NCBI GenBank assembly: GCA_015179125.1
Contig: WHVA01000163.1
Span: forward strand, 124,001 to 188,000
Reading direction: 5' to 3'
DNA from: Gautieria morchelliformis
Taxonomy: Eukaryota > Basidiomycota > Agaricomycetes > Gomphales > Gomphaceae
DNA: 64,000 bases
Below are positions 22,439 to 34,019 of this stretch, in pieces. The translations under genes and the position numbers were made by a program. The notes below the pieces were generated by a model, which was not told the DNA's origin, made no database searches, and saw only the letters and a program-made list of their open reading frames with translations. Numbering within the stretch: the stretch's first letter is position 1; each line of letters opens with the position of its first letter.

Positions 22439-24298
22439 TTAGATACATAGGATTTCTATGCCTATTTCATTCCACTGTGACATCTGGGTCAATAATAATT
22501 GCAAAGGTATAAATAAGACACGTACCAAGTCAGGATCCGGCGAACGGTGCTTCAGGACGACACATTCTCGGTCAACCATTACGTTCGCATCAACGAATAT
22601 TCCCCTCCTTATCACATCCCGGTATGGTAGGGTAGTACTTACCCTTTGGGTGAATGCGGATTCGTACTCATGAATTATCGTGGGTTGGGAGTCCTTAACA
22701 ATGGTGGTGGAGAACGCTTGTGATTCATCCTCCGATGGGGACAACGGTGTGTCACTGGAGGACAACGCTAATTTTATGGAGGCTTTATTAATGTACTGTC
22801 CAAAAATTGACCAGCTGAGACCCACCACGTTGAAGCGCCAGCGGATTAAAGTCCCACATCCTGAGACGATTACGGGCACTCCAGTGGACGTCCTCCACTA
22901 TCTCTTGCCATACATACCGCGTGCCATAAACATGACCATTTGGTTGGCGATCATGCATGTCATACATGCTGATAGGCAAAATCCTGGTCTTCAGGGGACC
23001 CCAGCTTTCCCATGGGACAATTAGTTGTTCAGCATTCGAACGTGCGTCCACCTCTTCGAGAAGCGATGAAGCATGTACTAAGAGCACATAATACTCTTCT
23101 TCCACGGAATATACATACTGCGGGGAAAAATGCATGGTAACCGTCAATAGACGGGAACATGAGGTATGGTAGAAAGATTTTCCGGATGACGTAGGCAGTT
23201 CTGAAGATGGTTCACAATCTAGTGTAAACCATCTGGTAACTGTGTATTGATCTACGCGTGGGAGTTGATATATGCGGACGAGCCAGGGCTCCAAGGATCC
23301 TTCTGGACGAGCAGCGATAAAGTCATACACAACGAGTTGAGGTTGATAGCACTCGTCGGGCTCGAAGATGCACCTCGCTACGACAAAATGTCGCAAAGAA
23401 AGAAATGAAAAGCTTATGATGTCGGCGCCTAGAGACGAAGCTAAAATCTATACCGTTTTTAAGCACCTCAAGACAAAAAGGAAAGGCAAGCGCACAATGA
23501 GAAGTTGACCAGTTTTCCAGTCCCAAATAAATAGTAGATCCCTCGAATCCTCTGCAGGAGTGTGGTAAAGTACGGCCAGGAATTCGCCCATAATCTGAAT
23601 ACTAAGATCATATGGTGTGTTCAAGAAGATTGGGACACAAGATAGGACGGCATCAGTGGCGCAAAGATGAGGTGCGCCAGTGCTCATAGTGCGTAAATGT
23701 ATCAAAAACGTGTGCCACTCTTCATCATCAGAAGTCCTGCGTAACGAGTAAAACAATAAACGCCCTATAAAAAGAACGTCACTCACGGAGCACAAGCGAC
23801 GAGAACGGCTAGGTCCTGCGCAGGATCTATGGCAAACTGTTGTATGCTTACTTCTACGTCACATTCCCAAGTATGCACAGGAGTTCCTCGTACGGCAGAC
23901 GGTAGCTGTGTGAAAAATAGTACAGGCGTCTTGAACGCTGCTAGTACATCGCCACGCAGTTTCCACTTATAACGGTAAGGCAAGGTTACTGTGAGCTTCT
24001 GGTGGAAGTTAAGGCTGGCCCAACCCTGCTCAAAAGTCTTCAGTTGAGCAAGTTGTTCAGCTATTGAGAGTCGACAATCGGTGCGTCCATCCTCTAATCC
24101 CGCAACGGCAAGCTCCAAGCGATATTGCAAGAGCAGAGTGTCCCGGATCGTTTCATGAAAGACTCGACATATCTGCGAATATCAAGTACGACCAATCGGA
24201 GGTCTGAGAGTGAGACATACCAGTGAACAACGGCGAAGGTCGTATGCATCCAACTCTTTAAAGACACGTATAAGAACGTCGATGGGTAAGGCTAGCAT
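22439..24298 (-). CDS. F-box protein (copy B)
   Basis: Paralogue of the gene at 7913-9747 with the same five-exon plan. The ATG used in copy A is GTG here, so the likely start is the in-frame ATG three codons later (24298-24296), leaving LPIDVLIRVFKELDAYDLRR intact as the F-box. First intron 24220-24173. Downstream motifs FAIDPAQDL, LLFIWDWKTG and LPYRDVIRRG are kept. The C-terminal tail is longer than in copy A because the stop at 7913 is not conserved. Spliced frame reads open. Shared function with copy A is likely; the tail end is uncertain. Confidence 0.72.
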
Positions 24299-25179
24299 GA
24301 GGCTCACAATTCGAAGTTTAAGCGAGGTACGAGCTTATATAGTAATTGCCTCCACATGACGACGGTCATCAACGCATCACGGCAACAGTCCAGGTGCTTG
24401 GTGTATAGCCCTAGAGCTATAGATGGACTCTGTGAGCTGTAAGTACAAAACTATTCATTACCCCGCTCTGGTTTGGTGTTGGTATATCTGGACGATTGTG
24501 TTATTATGTTGTCTCGAATATATCTAGCACGCTGCATCGCGCGTATGCACTCTACAACAAATTTGGATGCACGAGGTCCGCGCTGAAACCTGCCACTGGC
24601 ATGACGCCTCGCCGTAATTATATATTGCTGCTCATGAATATATATATAAGTGACCACTGACGATGCATGCAGTCGTCCTGGTCCAGATGGTATACACGAC
24701 TCTGTTTGGAGCATCATTTTTGCTCCTGCGAAGTGGTAACTGCTAATTCATCTCACTGTCTCGCATTGATTAATCGCATTATTGTTAGTGTCTATTACCT
24801 CCGCGATAACTGCACACATGACACCAAACGTCATGGGTCTACCGCACCCAGGATGGGAGTTACGCCAACACCCCAACCACAAAAAAATGTCTGTCATTCG
24901 TACACGAACATTTGCCATAAGCTTACCTTGCTCGCAAAAGTAATACTTGTCGCATATTTATTCGCCCTCTTACGGAATGGCATATCCTTCAAAGGAATAT
25001 CGCAGGTAACATCGGTTCACTGCAAAGCCTGAAGATATCCTGAGGCGAAGATGCATGAGCAAATGTCGGTTGGTTTCCCGGTTCGAAGTAGTGTTGATCC
25101 TGTGTAAAATGAGGGGCAGCATAGAAGGACTCGGATGCCTTTTTTTACATCCACGAACAACATTATCCTTAAGGGCCGC
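24299..25179. other. Intergenic region between F-box and FAD genes (copy B)
   Basis: Matches 9748-10649. No conserved reading frame; presumed F-box promoter and FAD 3' region. Confidence 0.5.
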
Positions 25180-27354
25180 CTACATTCCAAGAATGTCTCT
25201 GATTTTCAGCCACAAAACCTTTGCAACAATGACCGGGGAAAAGGCATCAGTGGAGGGCGCAAGCCAGTTGGTCATTGAATATGTCACTCCAGCGACGTAC
25301 GGGTCCTGTTAGATCGCAGGTGTCAGCTACGACATTAGACGCGAAAGAGAAACATCATGAAATGCACCTTGGTGCATAGGCGCATGACACCAGCTGCATA
25401 CACCCGTCTCCATGCGTTGGTGGTTTCGAGATTGTCGCCGGGTGCTGGTGTGGTAGTTTCGAAGCTGTAATCTGTGATTTTCATAGATTCCCTAGATAGG
25501 ACCAATGAGCGTCATTTCATTAACGATGCAGGAGCGTCAAATACAGACCAAAGGCGCCCAGTGCGTTTGGCTTGCGCCGCGAAGAATCTCTGACCGAAGT
25601 CTGAGGGAAGTACGTCATCGAAGCTGGTCGCATACTGAGAGGGATTTGGAACACATTGTGTTAGCATCCGGTTGAGCGTTACTGCCTCCACAAATGCTTT
25701 TGTGCACCCTTGCCTGAATCAGAAATTTTGCGCGTAAGTCTCACGTAGATGAGGTCAGACCAGAATGTTACCCTGCCACTGGGTTAACTTGCAGTACGGA
25801 ATCACCGACAGCGATGAAGTTGGACGGCAGATTCTTTGCACGATGATATTGGATGTATATCGTTGGTGCTACAAGAAAACAGCGGCGTGAGTATTTGCTG
25901 ACAACGCGTATCTGCTGAACGTACGGCAGCGAGAGAAACAATATGTTGCGGGGACGTCTTCTTGTTCAAAAAGGTCCAGCATCGCGTGTACCCAGCCGGG
26001 TATTGGTCGTGCAGGAACCAGGTGGGACATGAATGACCTGAGGTCTGCGACGCACCCTATTCGCCCATGGAAGTCCCACCCACCACAGGTTATAACAACT
26101 TTACTCATGCCCGTTAGAGGATGGGAAGACAAACCGCGCGTAAAGTCACCCACAGGTATTTTTTTCCTGTCGCTGCATCATCATATGGTTTCTCTCCACT
26201 TTCGAGTTAGGAAGGTATATGTAAACGTATGCTGCCGTTTCATAATCCATAGGAAATCCGTGTCCTTTGAGGGGCTCGATGAGGGTTGAGGGAACATCAA
26301 ATATACAAGTCATGTAGGCCATCTTGGGATCATACGCAATCTTGAGATCCTCCAGAGGCAACGATTTCCGAGGTGTAATGTCACACGGCCTACAGGCAAC
26401 CGGTGGCAAGTCCTTTAACCAACGATATCCACCGTGCGCAGGCCCAGTGCAATCTGTGGAGGCTGATCAGCTTTGTCACGACCATCAGGGCAATAGCAGC
26501 CTAACGATACAGACCGACGACCAGCAATGCCGAAATGTGTTGTTCCTCGCCTACGACAGTTCTTAATTTGACCCCAGCAAGCCGATTTGTCGGTGATTCG
26601 CTGCGAACGAGGCCTATAACACTTCCGGCATGGTACGAAACGTTTGGGCAGGTCGTTAGCACCATCCGCCTTAGGGTCGTCTCGAAAGCTGCTCTTGACG
26701 CCAATATGACCCTTGGCAGCGAGCCTCTAGGGTAACGGCTATAGGCTGGAAGATATGGTACGCCCGACAGGTGTTTTGCGGTCTCTAGGGGCACGATGCT
26801 AAGCCTCATTTGAGCCTCACAATAGAGTGCCGCTACACCTATTGGAGAGAACGCACCGTGCACCCTCCCGTCCAAGTTCATGTTCTACCTGCGGGAAAAG
26901 CCGTCGCAATATGACTGTCATTATTGCGTGGTAGGCATGAAAAGCACCGTATTGCGCAATGCGGGATCGCTTGGGTGGGGGATTTTCTGACTTCTGGCCG
27001 CCCTCATCTTTCACACCGCTGCCCACAGCTGTAACCCACTCCTCTGGTTCGATCATTACGACTTTTTCGAAGTGATTCGAGCACACTCGCGCCGTGATTA
27101 AGCCAGCTACGCTATGGTACCCCGGCTGTCAGAATAGTGTCAGGTGGTTTCGACTCAGAACCTAACCTTCCACCGCAAATCACTGCCGTTCCGGGTATCT
27201 TGGTTTTTCTGGTATCTGACAGTAACGGAAGGTCGTCCAGCGCAGTTAGACGCGCTCTGAGTCTCTTTACGAGGACCTGCGAGCCTGCTTTGTAGACAAC
27301 TGGCAGGAGAAGTACCAGTGAGAGCAAGAAAGCGTGGAACGTCGCGACCATCAT
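25180..27354 (-). CDS. FAD-dependent oxidoreductase / monooxygenase-like (intact)
   Basis: Predicted 572 residues from nine exons: 27354-27167, 27111-26857, 26804-26515, 26453-26154, 26098-25925, 25868-25772, 25713-25549, 25491-25368, 25305-25180, all joined by GT-AG introns. A hydrophobic N-terminal segment (FHAFLLSLVLLLPVV) suggests membrane attachment or a signal anchor. Then comes a Rossmann FAD-binding motif spanning intron 1 (VICGGSVAGLITARVC), the EPEEW acid end of the beta-alpha-beta fold, SRIAQYGAFHAYHAI, DCTGPAHGG, and the second FAD motif NFIAVGDSV followed by NPVAGQGCTKA. The layout matches a family of basidiomycete FAD/NAD(P)-binding proteins distantly like squalene epoxidase and aromatic hydroxylases. 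Substrate unknown. Confidence 0.85.
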
Positions 27355-28512
27355 CGGGAATAAATGAAGAGAACCACGTCTCGAATTTGAAACAAGCTTT
27401 TATACCTTTGCTTCCCGATAAGCTTGTTCGAGCATAGTTTAGACGGTGCTCCTATTGGCCTCTTGGCACACTCCCCATCTTAATTACTACTACCAGTAAC
27501 AGCTGGTGCTCCCTGATTATATAAGTGCACATTCTTGGTTGTGGCACTGACAATCGACAACCTACCCACTACTGCATACATGGCTGTTCCATTCTAATAG
27601 GGTTGAAGAGGACTTGACTTTTTTACGGAAGACCGATAATGCCCCGAAAGCCGCTTTTAACCGTGATGAGTCTGTTTCGAAGGTTGGGTCTGTGAGGGTC
27701 TGAGAACCCTGGCGCGCGAGCGCGAGCGAGCCACCCTGTCAGCCGAAGGTGGTCCTGCTCCTTCTCTGGCACTATAATGTATCCTGGGCTTGCATGGATG
27801 GCACAACTGGTTGGAGGATTTCCTCAAGGCCTGTAGTGGTGGTATGGAATCACTTCAGCAAGTACTTCAGAAGATGAACAGACGGACTCATTTGAACTCC
27901 GGGTTACTGTCTGTAGGCACAATTTACATAAAAGGAGATTCCCGAGGGAGTGGCTTTACGGCACCAAGGCGCCGGATTCTAAATATAAATCGCGCGCAAA
28001 TCCCATGATTTGAGGATTTGGGCATATTTGACCTCCAAATCCACTTCTCAAATCCTGGGAAAATCCCTTCCAAATCCTCTACTGTGATTAACCTGGACCC
28101 TATTGCTCGTTGGGAACTGAGCAACCTTGGAAATCCGATACCTTTTGCCGATAGTTTTCCGCGTATTGACAATTGTGGGCCAAGCAACTTGAGGGTCTGC
28201 CGACACCGCGGCCATCATCTCAAGTCGCTCAAACTACTTACAATAAGTAATGCTTATGGTACACATGTTGCCCATTTCAAATTCCGAAAACTTAGGCATG
28301 ACTGCGGCCAACTGTGTCCTACGGCGGCCCATAAACATGACGCTTGATCCTCACGGCCTTTCCGGGACAACTAATTGGCCACGTGAGTCCTGCTTATCTC
28401 TCGCCAGTCTATTTATGGGATTGACGAAGCCAGCGGCTCTACGGCTTAAAGACTGGGATTGGAGATAGACAGTTGCAGACCTCTCCGAGTCTCGACAGAC
28501 CCTACACTTCCC
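27355..28512. other. Region between FAD gene start and agmatinase-like gene
   Basis: Should hold both divergent promoters. 27985-28090 has a cluster of AAATCC/GGATTT repeats. TATTTAT at 28410-28416, about 97 bp before the agmatinase ATG, is a possible TATA element. No coding family recognised. Confidence 0.4.
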
Positions 28513-30444
28513 ATGCTCCGACCACACTTGCTTGGCATTGCCTCCACCATTGTATTCGTGGGACAATCCGTGGGACAGCCACAATCCCCACTCGGCCTGG
28601 ATCATTACTTGCCATCCGAGGACGCTGTGAACCTCCCGGAGTCGTGGCTGTCAACGCCTCTGTCCATGTCCGATCCATACTCGTGGAATGGCCTCACCAC
28701 CTTTGCTACGGCCGCTCCTTTAAGATGCCTCGGTGTGGATGCAGCCCAGAAATATGACGTGGCAATTCTAGGCATGGTTAACACACCGCAATCGACACGG
28801 ATTCGCTGTTAATGAAGATATTGCGCAGGTGCACCCTTTGACACCGCTACCAGCTATCGTCCAGGGTGTGTACTGGTAAGGTTCCGCGATTCGTTTACAG
28901 AGTTGTGTATAGGACTCGGTTTGGGCCCAATGGTATCCGCCAGGGATCCAGACGCCTTAATGTCAACCGAATCAACGTTCCGATGCGTGTGCGACCGACT
29001 GATTATATCGATGTGGTAGATTGTGGAGACGTCCGTCAGTATACTCACCTAGTTTCATTTATGGTTTAATTACCGGCTTAGATGTGAACTATTCCATCTA
29101 GCCATGGTCTATGTTGATAACACAGTGGCGCTTCGACAACTGGAAATTGCTCATAAAGAAATCTTGTCGAAGGAATCGGCACATACCTTCAAGGGAAAGA
29201 GCCTGGCAAAAGATGGGAAGTTCCATCCACGGGTCCTAACGCTTGTACAAACATCCAGTCTCTCGATTTGATCTCACTACTAAATCATTGGTTGTTCAAT
29301 TGTATTTAGGGTGGCGACCACACGATTACGCTGCCCTTGCTTCGTGGTGTGGCCGAAACGTACGGTCCTGTCAGGCATGTAGCTCCGTATTGTCTTAAAT
29401 TGGAGATCCTCCTCACATTTGTTCCAGTGTGGTACATTTTGACAGTCATCTAGGTGGGCCGTGAAGCCTGAGGTTCTGGGGTTTATGAAGCTAATTTTCG
29501 GCATGCTAGACACTTGGAAACCGAAAAGACTGGTCAGATAGTTTGTGTTCGACTTTATATACTACTTATGATTTTCAGGAGGGCGGACCCTGGCTTCCCG
29601 ACGAAGAGATTCCAGTAACGCACGGGTCTTACTTCTGGTACGCGCATCAGGAGGGACTCATGACCAACGACTCTAACATTGTGAGAGACTTGTCGCTGAT
29701 AGCGTTTTTTGCTCATTCGCTCCTAATAGCATATTGGCATCCGCGCACCCATTGGATCCTGGCAGGACTACAAAGATGACCGGGACATGGGTTTTACCAT
29801 TTCGCACGCGGATGAAATTGAAGATATTGGGTACGAAGGTATTGTTAAGAAGATCAGAGACACTGTTGGGAGAAATCCTGTCTACCGTAAGTCATTTGAT
29901 CCTCGTGATTTGTAGACTGATGTATGTCCTTCAGTCTCGTTCGATATTGATGTCATAGATCCTAGCATGGCCCCCGCGTTAGTCTCCTATCCCAAACTAT
30001 CGTACATCAGCACTAATTTAACCGTTTAGCACGGGAACGTAAGAACTTTTGCTTGGCTGCTGTGTCCCTAACCACAAGCACGCTTAGGCCTGAAATTGGA
30101 GGCTTTACGACAAGGGTGATATATCATTCATCGGAGCCGAGAGTTGTCTTACAATTGGTTACATATAGGAGATAAAGAAAATCCTTGAAGGTTTAGATGG
30201 TCTCAAGATTGTCGGAGCCGATATCGTCGAAGTTGCACCAGGTCTGTATGACATTTCAAGTTCTTGTCACGTGGCTCTTATAAGTATCCCCACCAGCTTA
30301 TGATAATCAAGGTTTGAAACCCTATGGGAAATTTAATTGTTGACTGAGATTGATTGCTTCGCAGACGAGATAACACAGATCGCTGCGGCAAACATTGGTT
30401 GGTACTTTTTGTCGCTGATGGCCAAAAATCCAGCAGTCTTTTAA
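28513..30444 (+). CDS. Agmatinase/arginase-family ureohydrolase (multi-exon, intact)
   Basis: Would hydrolyse agmatine or a related guanidino compound to urea plus amine. The spliced frame from ATG 28513 to TAA 30444 runs through about a dozen introns. The N-terminus has a hydrophobic signal-like stretch (HLLGIASTIVFVG), as in secreted fungal members. Family motifs in order: YDVAILG, FDTATSYRPG, RFGPNGIRQGSRR, VDCGDV, GGDHTITLP (29310), HFDSHLDTW (split by an intron), VTHGSYFW, FDIDVIDPSMAPATGTPE and IVGADIVEVAP. All six expected manganese ligands (the His of GGDH, Asp-His-Asp of DSHLD, and the two Asp of DID) are present. Two introns, 28772-28828 and 29375-29427, appear to use GC rather than GT donors. 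Exact substrate not provable from sequence. Confidence 0.85.
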
Positions 30445-31093
30445 GAATCTATCTTCATGTCCTTACATGCTACTTATATATATCATCTCTGACACTGGGA
30501 TACTGATTGTTTGACAATGGTGGGTAGGTAATCTGATATTTGTCACATTCCCTTAGGTTTTATGTCTCCACCTACCAAGGTGAAATAGTGGTAGGGCAGA
30601 GAAAATGCCACCGAATATATTCGTGGACCTGCTATGGAACCAAGGTTAACTTACCCTAGTGCCTTTCTTAATAAGCGTCAGCATACTTCGTCGACATTTC
30701 AAATCCAGAAAGACGACAAACACTTAGGCTTGTCTGCGTCCCCACCGCAGGGTCCTTGTGCCGGTGCGCCATGCCCACCACACGAGGGCTTTGTCAGTAC
30801 TAGCCGGGACGAGGTATTTTTACGAAAGCACGACGGCGCGGACGCCATACAGGTGAGGTACGTAGGAGAACAGGTGGACACGGCTGAGAGGCAAGCGTGT
30901 GAATGACGGTGTGCAATCTGGGGCGATGCGTACCCAACGTTGTGAATACCGACCACGAATACCTCTGCAACACAAGATACATCCGGGGTAACGACTTAAG
31001 ACGGAAAGCTCTGACCTTCCTCACTCAAAAAGTCAATGCAGCTGTTGGGTTTCTTGACATGGATGCATTTCTTCTCGTCACCCGTGGTGATAT
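30445..31093. other. No gene recognised
   Basis: Open frames exist on both strands (for example 30634-30906 plus) but show no family motifs. Confidence 0.35.
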
Positions 31094-31153
31094 AGCTTAC
31101 GCTGCTTTTATGCGAGCTTCCAGCTGGAAGCTCGCATAAACGCAGCGTAAGCT
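31094..31153. repeat. 60-bp near-perfect palindrome
   Basis: Arms of 30 bp meet at CCAG|CTGG (centre 31123.5) with no loop and one mismatch. The left arm begins AGCTTACGCTGC and the right arm ends GCAGCGTAAGCT. Confidence 0.9.
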
Positions 31154-31613
31154 CTGATGGACCATGGTGATGCCCGTAAAGACAGCGCGGTCTTGCAGGA
31201 TCATAGCGGGACACGCTGTCACAAAACCTATACCACTTACGGGCGAATTGGTACTGGATGATTCGGGAGTGGATGGCCGTGGACAATCTTGAGGCTTGAC
31301 AGGATTTGGAGGAGTCTCTGGGGTAGACCCACGGCGGGGTAAGGGAAGGGAGATCGCGGGATAGAAAGAGATGCGACGCATGCCGTGGCGTACCTCGTGG
31401 GTGCAATCCCGGTCCCTTCCTTGCGCTGATGCACAGGTTGTGGGCGCGACTATGTACGGCTGGAGGTGCCTGACGAATTTTGGACTGTGCACGGAGCTCA
31501 ATTTTTGCAAGGCGTGACATCAGTGCATCACAGCCGCGGTGAGTCGTAGATATGGAGCTGCGCTACGAAGACGACTGTTGATGGGTTATGCGCAGTAGAC
31601 TAAGTACGATGGG

Positions 31614-31697
31614 CTCAGTGAACGATAGCTTCACTGAGGTGCGACTGCTCGTACGTCTGAACTATATACTAGCTTCGGTCATGCAGGACCGAAGCTA
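31614..31697. repeat. Two adjacent short hairpins
   Basis: First: CTCAGTGAA (31614-31622) and TTCACTGAG (31630-31638), 7-nt loop. Second: TAGCTTCGGTC (31670-31680) and GACCGAAGCTA (31687-31697), 6-nt loop. Both have perfect stems. They lie just beyond the end of the Copia coding region, probably in its 3' LTR. Confidence 0.75.
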
Positions 31698-31780
31698 CGA
31701 GTATCCTCACTACGTTGATGCCGGGCACGGCCCTGCTGCGTTCCACGCTTACCAACGGTGTCGTATCCCAATACTCCCCC

Positions 31781-33553
31781 TTAAGCCGAACGCAGCCCAA
31801 CGAGCGCGTTCAGATGCAGGACTTTGTGCCGCGGAAGAGCCTTGGTGAACATGTCCGCGGCCATATCTGCTGTCGGGACGTAGTCGACCTGGATTAGCCC
31901 CTCCTGAACGGCGTGGCGTATGAAGTGATAACGGATATCGATGTGCTTCGTGCGCGGATGATATTCGTTGTTCTTCGTGATAGAGATGGCGGAGATATTG
32001 TCGAGGTGGATGGTGAGTGGCTTTTCAAGCGGGCGTGCGATGTCGGCTAGGAACATGCGCAGCCATAGCGCTTCCTTCGCGGCGTGCGTGGCTGCGATAT
32101 ACTCGGCCTCTGTCGTGGAGAGCGTGACGATCCCTTGCTTCTTCGAGCTCCAGGAGATCGCGCCGCTGTCTATCGTGAAGACGTATCCTGAGATCGAGTG
32201 CCGGTGCTCTTGCGACGCCCAGTCCGCGTCTGAGAATCCTTTGAGACCTCTGTGAGCGCCGCCAATGACGAGGCACTCTGACTTAGTTCCTTTTAGATAT
32301 CAGAATACCCTCTTCACGGCCTCCCAGTGCGGCCTACCGGGATTTTGCATGAACTGCGCCAGGAAGGAGATGGTGAAGGAAATGTCTGGGCGCATGCCCA
32401 GGGCAGCGTACATGAGCGAGCCAATGGCCTCGCGATAAGGTACGTTGCGCATGTCGTTGAACTGGCGCGGGGTCGTGGGGCATTGCGATAGACTCAATTT
32501 ATCGTGGGGATTGAGCGGCGTGCTTAGCGGGTTGGGGTCCTGCAGGTTGAAACGCTCGAGTATTTTATCGATGTACGCACGTTGTGAGAATGATATTGTG
32601 CGTCGTTTGCGGTCTCGTGCCACTTCTATCCCAAGTAGCCAATGCAGGTCGCCGAGATCCTTGAGCTTGAGCACGGTGCGTAGCTCGTCTTTGAACTTCT
32701 GGATGACCTCCTTCGTATTTCCGGCCATCGTGAGGTCGTCTACGTCGACGGCGACGATGAGCGCCTCCTGGCCGATGTGCCTGTGGAACACGGCGTGTTC
32801 CACCTCGCAGCGAGTGAACCCGAACCTGAGTAGTACGCTGTAGAATAGTTCATACCATGCCCTTCCCAACTGTTTCAATCCGTAGATAGCACGGTTGAGG
32901 CGGCATACGTGGTGTTCCTTCCCAGGGGCCTCATATCCCTTTGCCTGACGCATGTAAATGGTTTCCGTGAGGTGAGCGTTGAGATACATGCCGTCTATGT
33001 CTGTTTGCTCTAGCTCCCAGTCGTTTCTGGCGGCGATGGCAGCGATGACGTGGATTGCAGATAGCTTAGCGGTGGGTGAGAAAGTTTCGCTGTAATCGAT
33101 GCCTTCCGCTTGCGAGAACCCTTGCGCGACAAGCCTCGTCTTGCAGTTCACGATCTCGCCGCTGGCGTCGTGCTTGTACCGGAAGACCAACTTGCTTCCT
33201 ACGATGTTTGCGCCAGGTGGGGGTTCCACTAGATCCCATGTCTTCACTCTCTCGTGTTGGTCCAGCTCCTGTCTTATAGACGTGTCCCAGAGCGGCCAAT
33301 CCTCGCAGGAGCGTGCGTCGTCCAGACTAGTGGGGTCGATTCCCACATGCGCAGCCGTGGACATCGAAAGTTCGAGACGGCGACACGTCACCCCCTCCGT
33401 TTCCAGGTCCTCTCCCAGCTCCTCCAGGACCGCTAGGGCCACGTTCCCTGTGGGGATGGGCAGTCCCTTGGGGTACACAGGGGCGTTCGCGCGACCGGTG
33501 CTGCTGCCTGCACCGTCGGCGATGTCCCTTATGTACGCGGATGGTTTCCACAT
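31781..33553 (-). pseudogene. Copia reverse transcriptase and RNase H
   Basis: The frame 33553-32300 holds the Copia RT: KTRLVAQGFSQAEGIDY, ETFSPTAKLSAI, QTDIDGMYLNA, YGLKQLGRAWY, the VDVDDLTMAG catalytic box, LKDLGDLHWLLGIE and RPDISFTISFL. An in-frame TGA at 32302-32300 follows KRVF where an Arg (CGA) is expected before YLKGTK. The frame then continues to RNase H (SDADWASQEHRHS, STTEAEY, LHLDN-like) with a stop at about 31781. Apart from that TGA this part is well preserved. Confidence 0.85.
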
Positions 33554-33607
33554 CCGGTGTCCCCTGCCAGTGGCTGGTCTTCTGGGGGATCTGGCACCTC
33601 AAGGCCC

Positions 33608-34019
33608 TCAAGCGGATCGACACGCGGAGTAGCTGGGGGTGGTACGGGCGGCTGGTCGTGTCGAGCGGCTTTGACTGCCCTGGGTGGTTGACTCCCCCTC
33701 AGTCTGTGCGTTGCTTGGGGTGACCAGGACAGAGTTGTCGAAGGTAACGTTTCTTTCGACGCTCACGCAACGTTTCCCAGGCCAATAGATCCTATGGCCT
33801 TTGCTTTCATCGCTATATCCGACCCATCTGCCCTCGTCCGCTTTGGGCTCTAGTTTGCCGCGGTCTTCTCTGAGAGTGTACCCTCGCACCCCACTCAGGT
33901 AAGTCCGTCAGATCGGGCTTTTCACGGTGCATGACCTCATATGGTGTTTTTCCGTCCAGTGCGCGGGTCGACGTTCGATTCTTCAACCATACGGCATGTT
34001 GTATTCGCCAAATGACCAT
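33608..34019 (-). pseudogene. Copia integrase C-terminal part
   Basis: Two overlapping minus frames: HAVWLKNRTSTRALDGKTPY with VMHREKPDLTDLPEWG (34010-33870), then, after a frameshift, EPKADEGRWVGYSDESKGHR and VSVERNVTFDNS (33880-33750). This is the region joining integrase to reverse transcriptase. Two or more further indels lie between 33740 and 33560. Confidence 0.8.

Larger units (their letters stand above)
22143..26920. repeat. Segmental duplication, copy B (uninterrupted)
   Basis: Direct copy of 7571-16110 without the hAT insertion. It carries the F-box gene and, unlike copy A, continues past its right edge into the rest of a complete FAD gene (to 27354). This indicates copy B is at or nearer the ancestral location and copy A is the derived, truncated copy. 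Confidence 0.9.

Noticed and set aside
25055..25312. Plus-strand frame over the FAD gene 3' end
   Set aside because: It is antisense to the last FAD exons, which splice cleanly and carry conserved residues.
29433..29470. Apparent frameshift after HFDSHL in the agmatinase gene
   Set aside because: A GTGGGC...GCTAG intron starting there restores ACACTTGGAAACC (DTWKP), so the metal-binding motif is complete.
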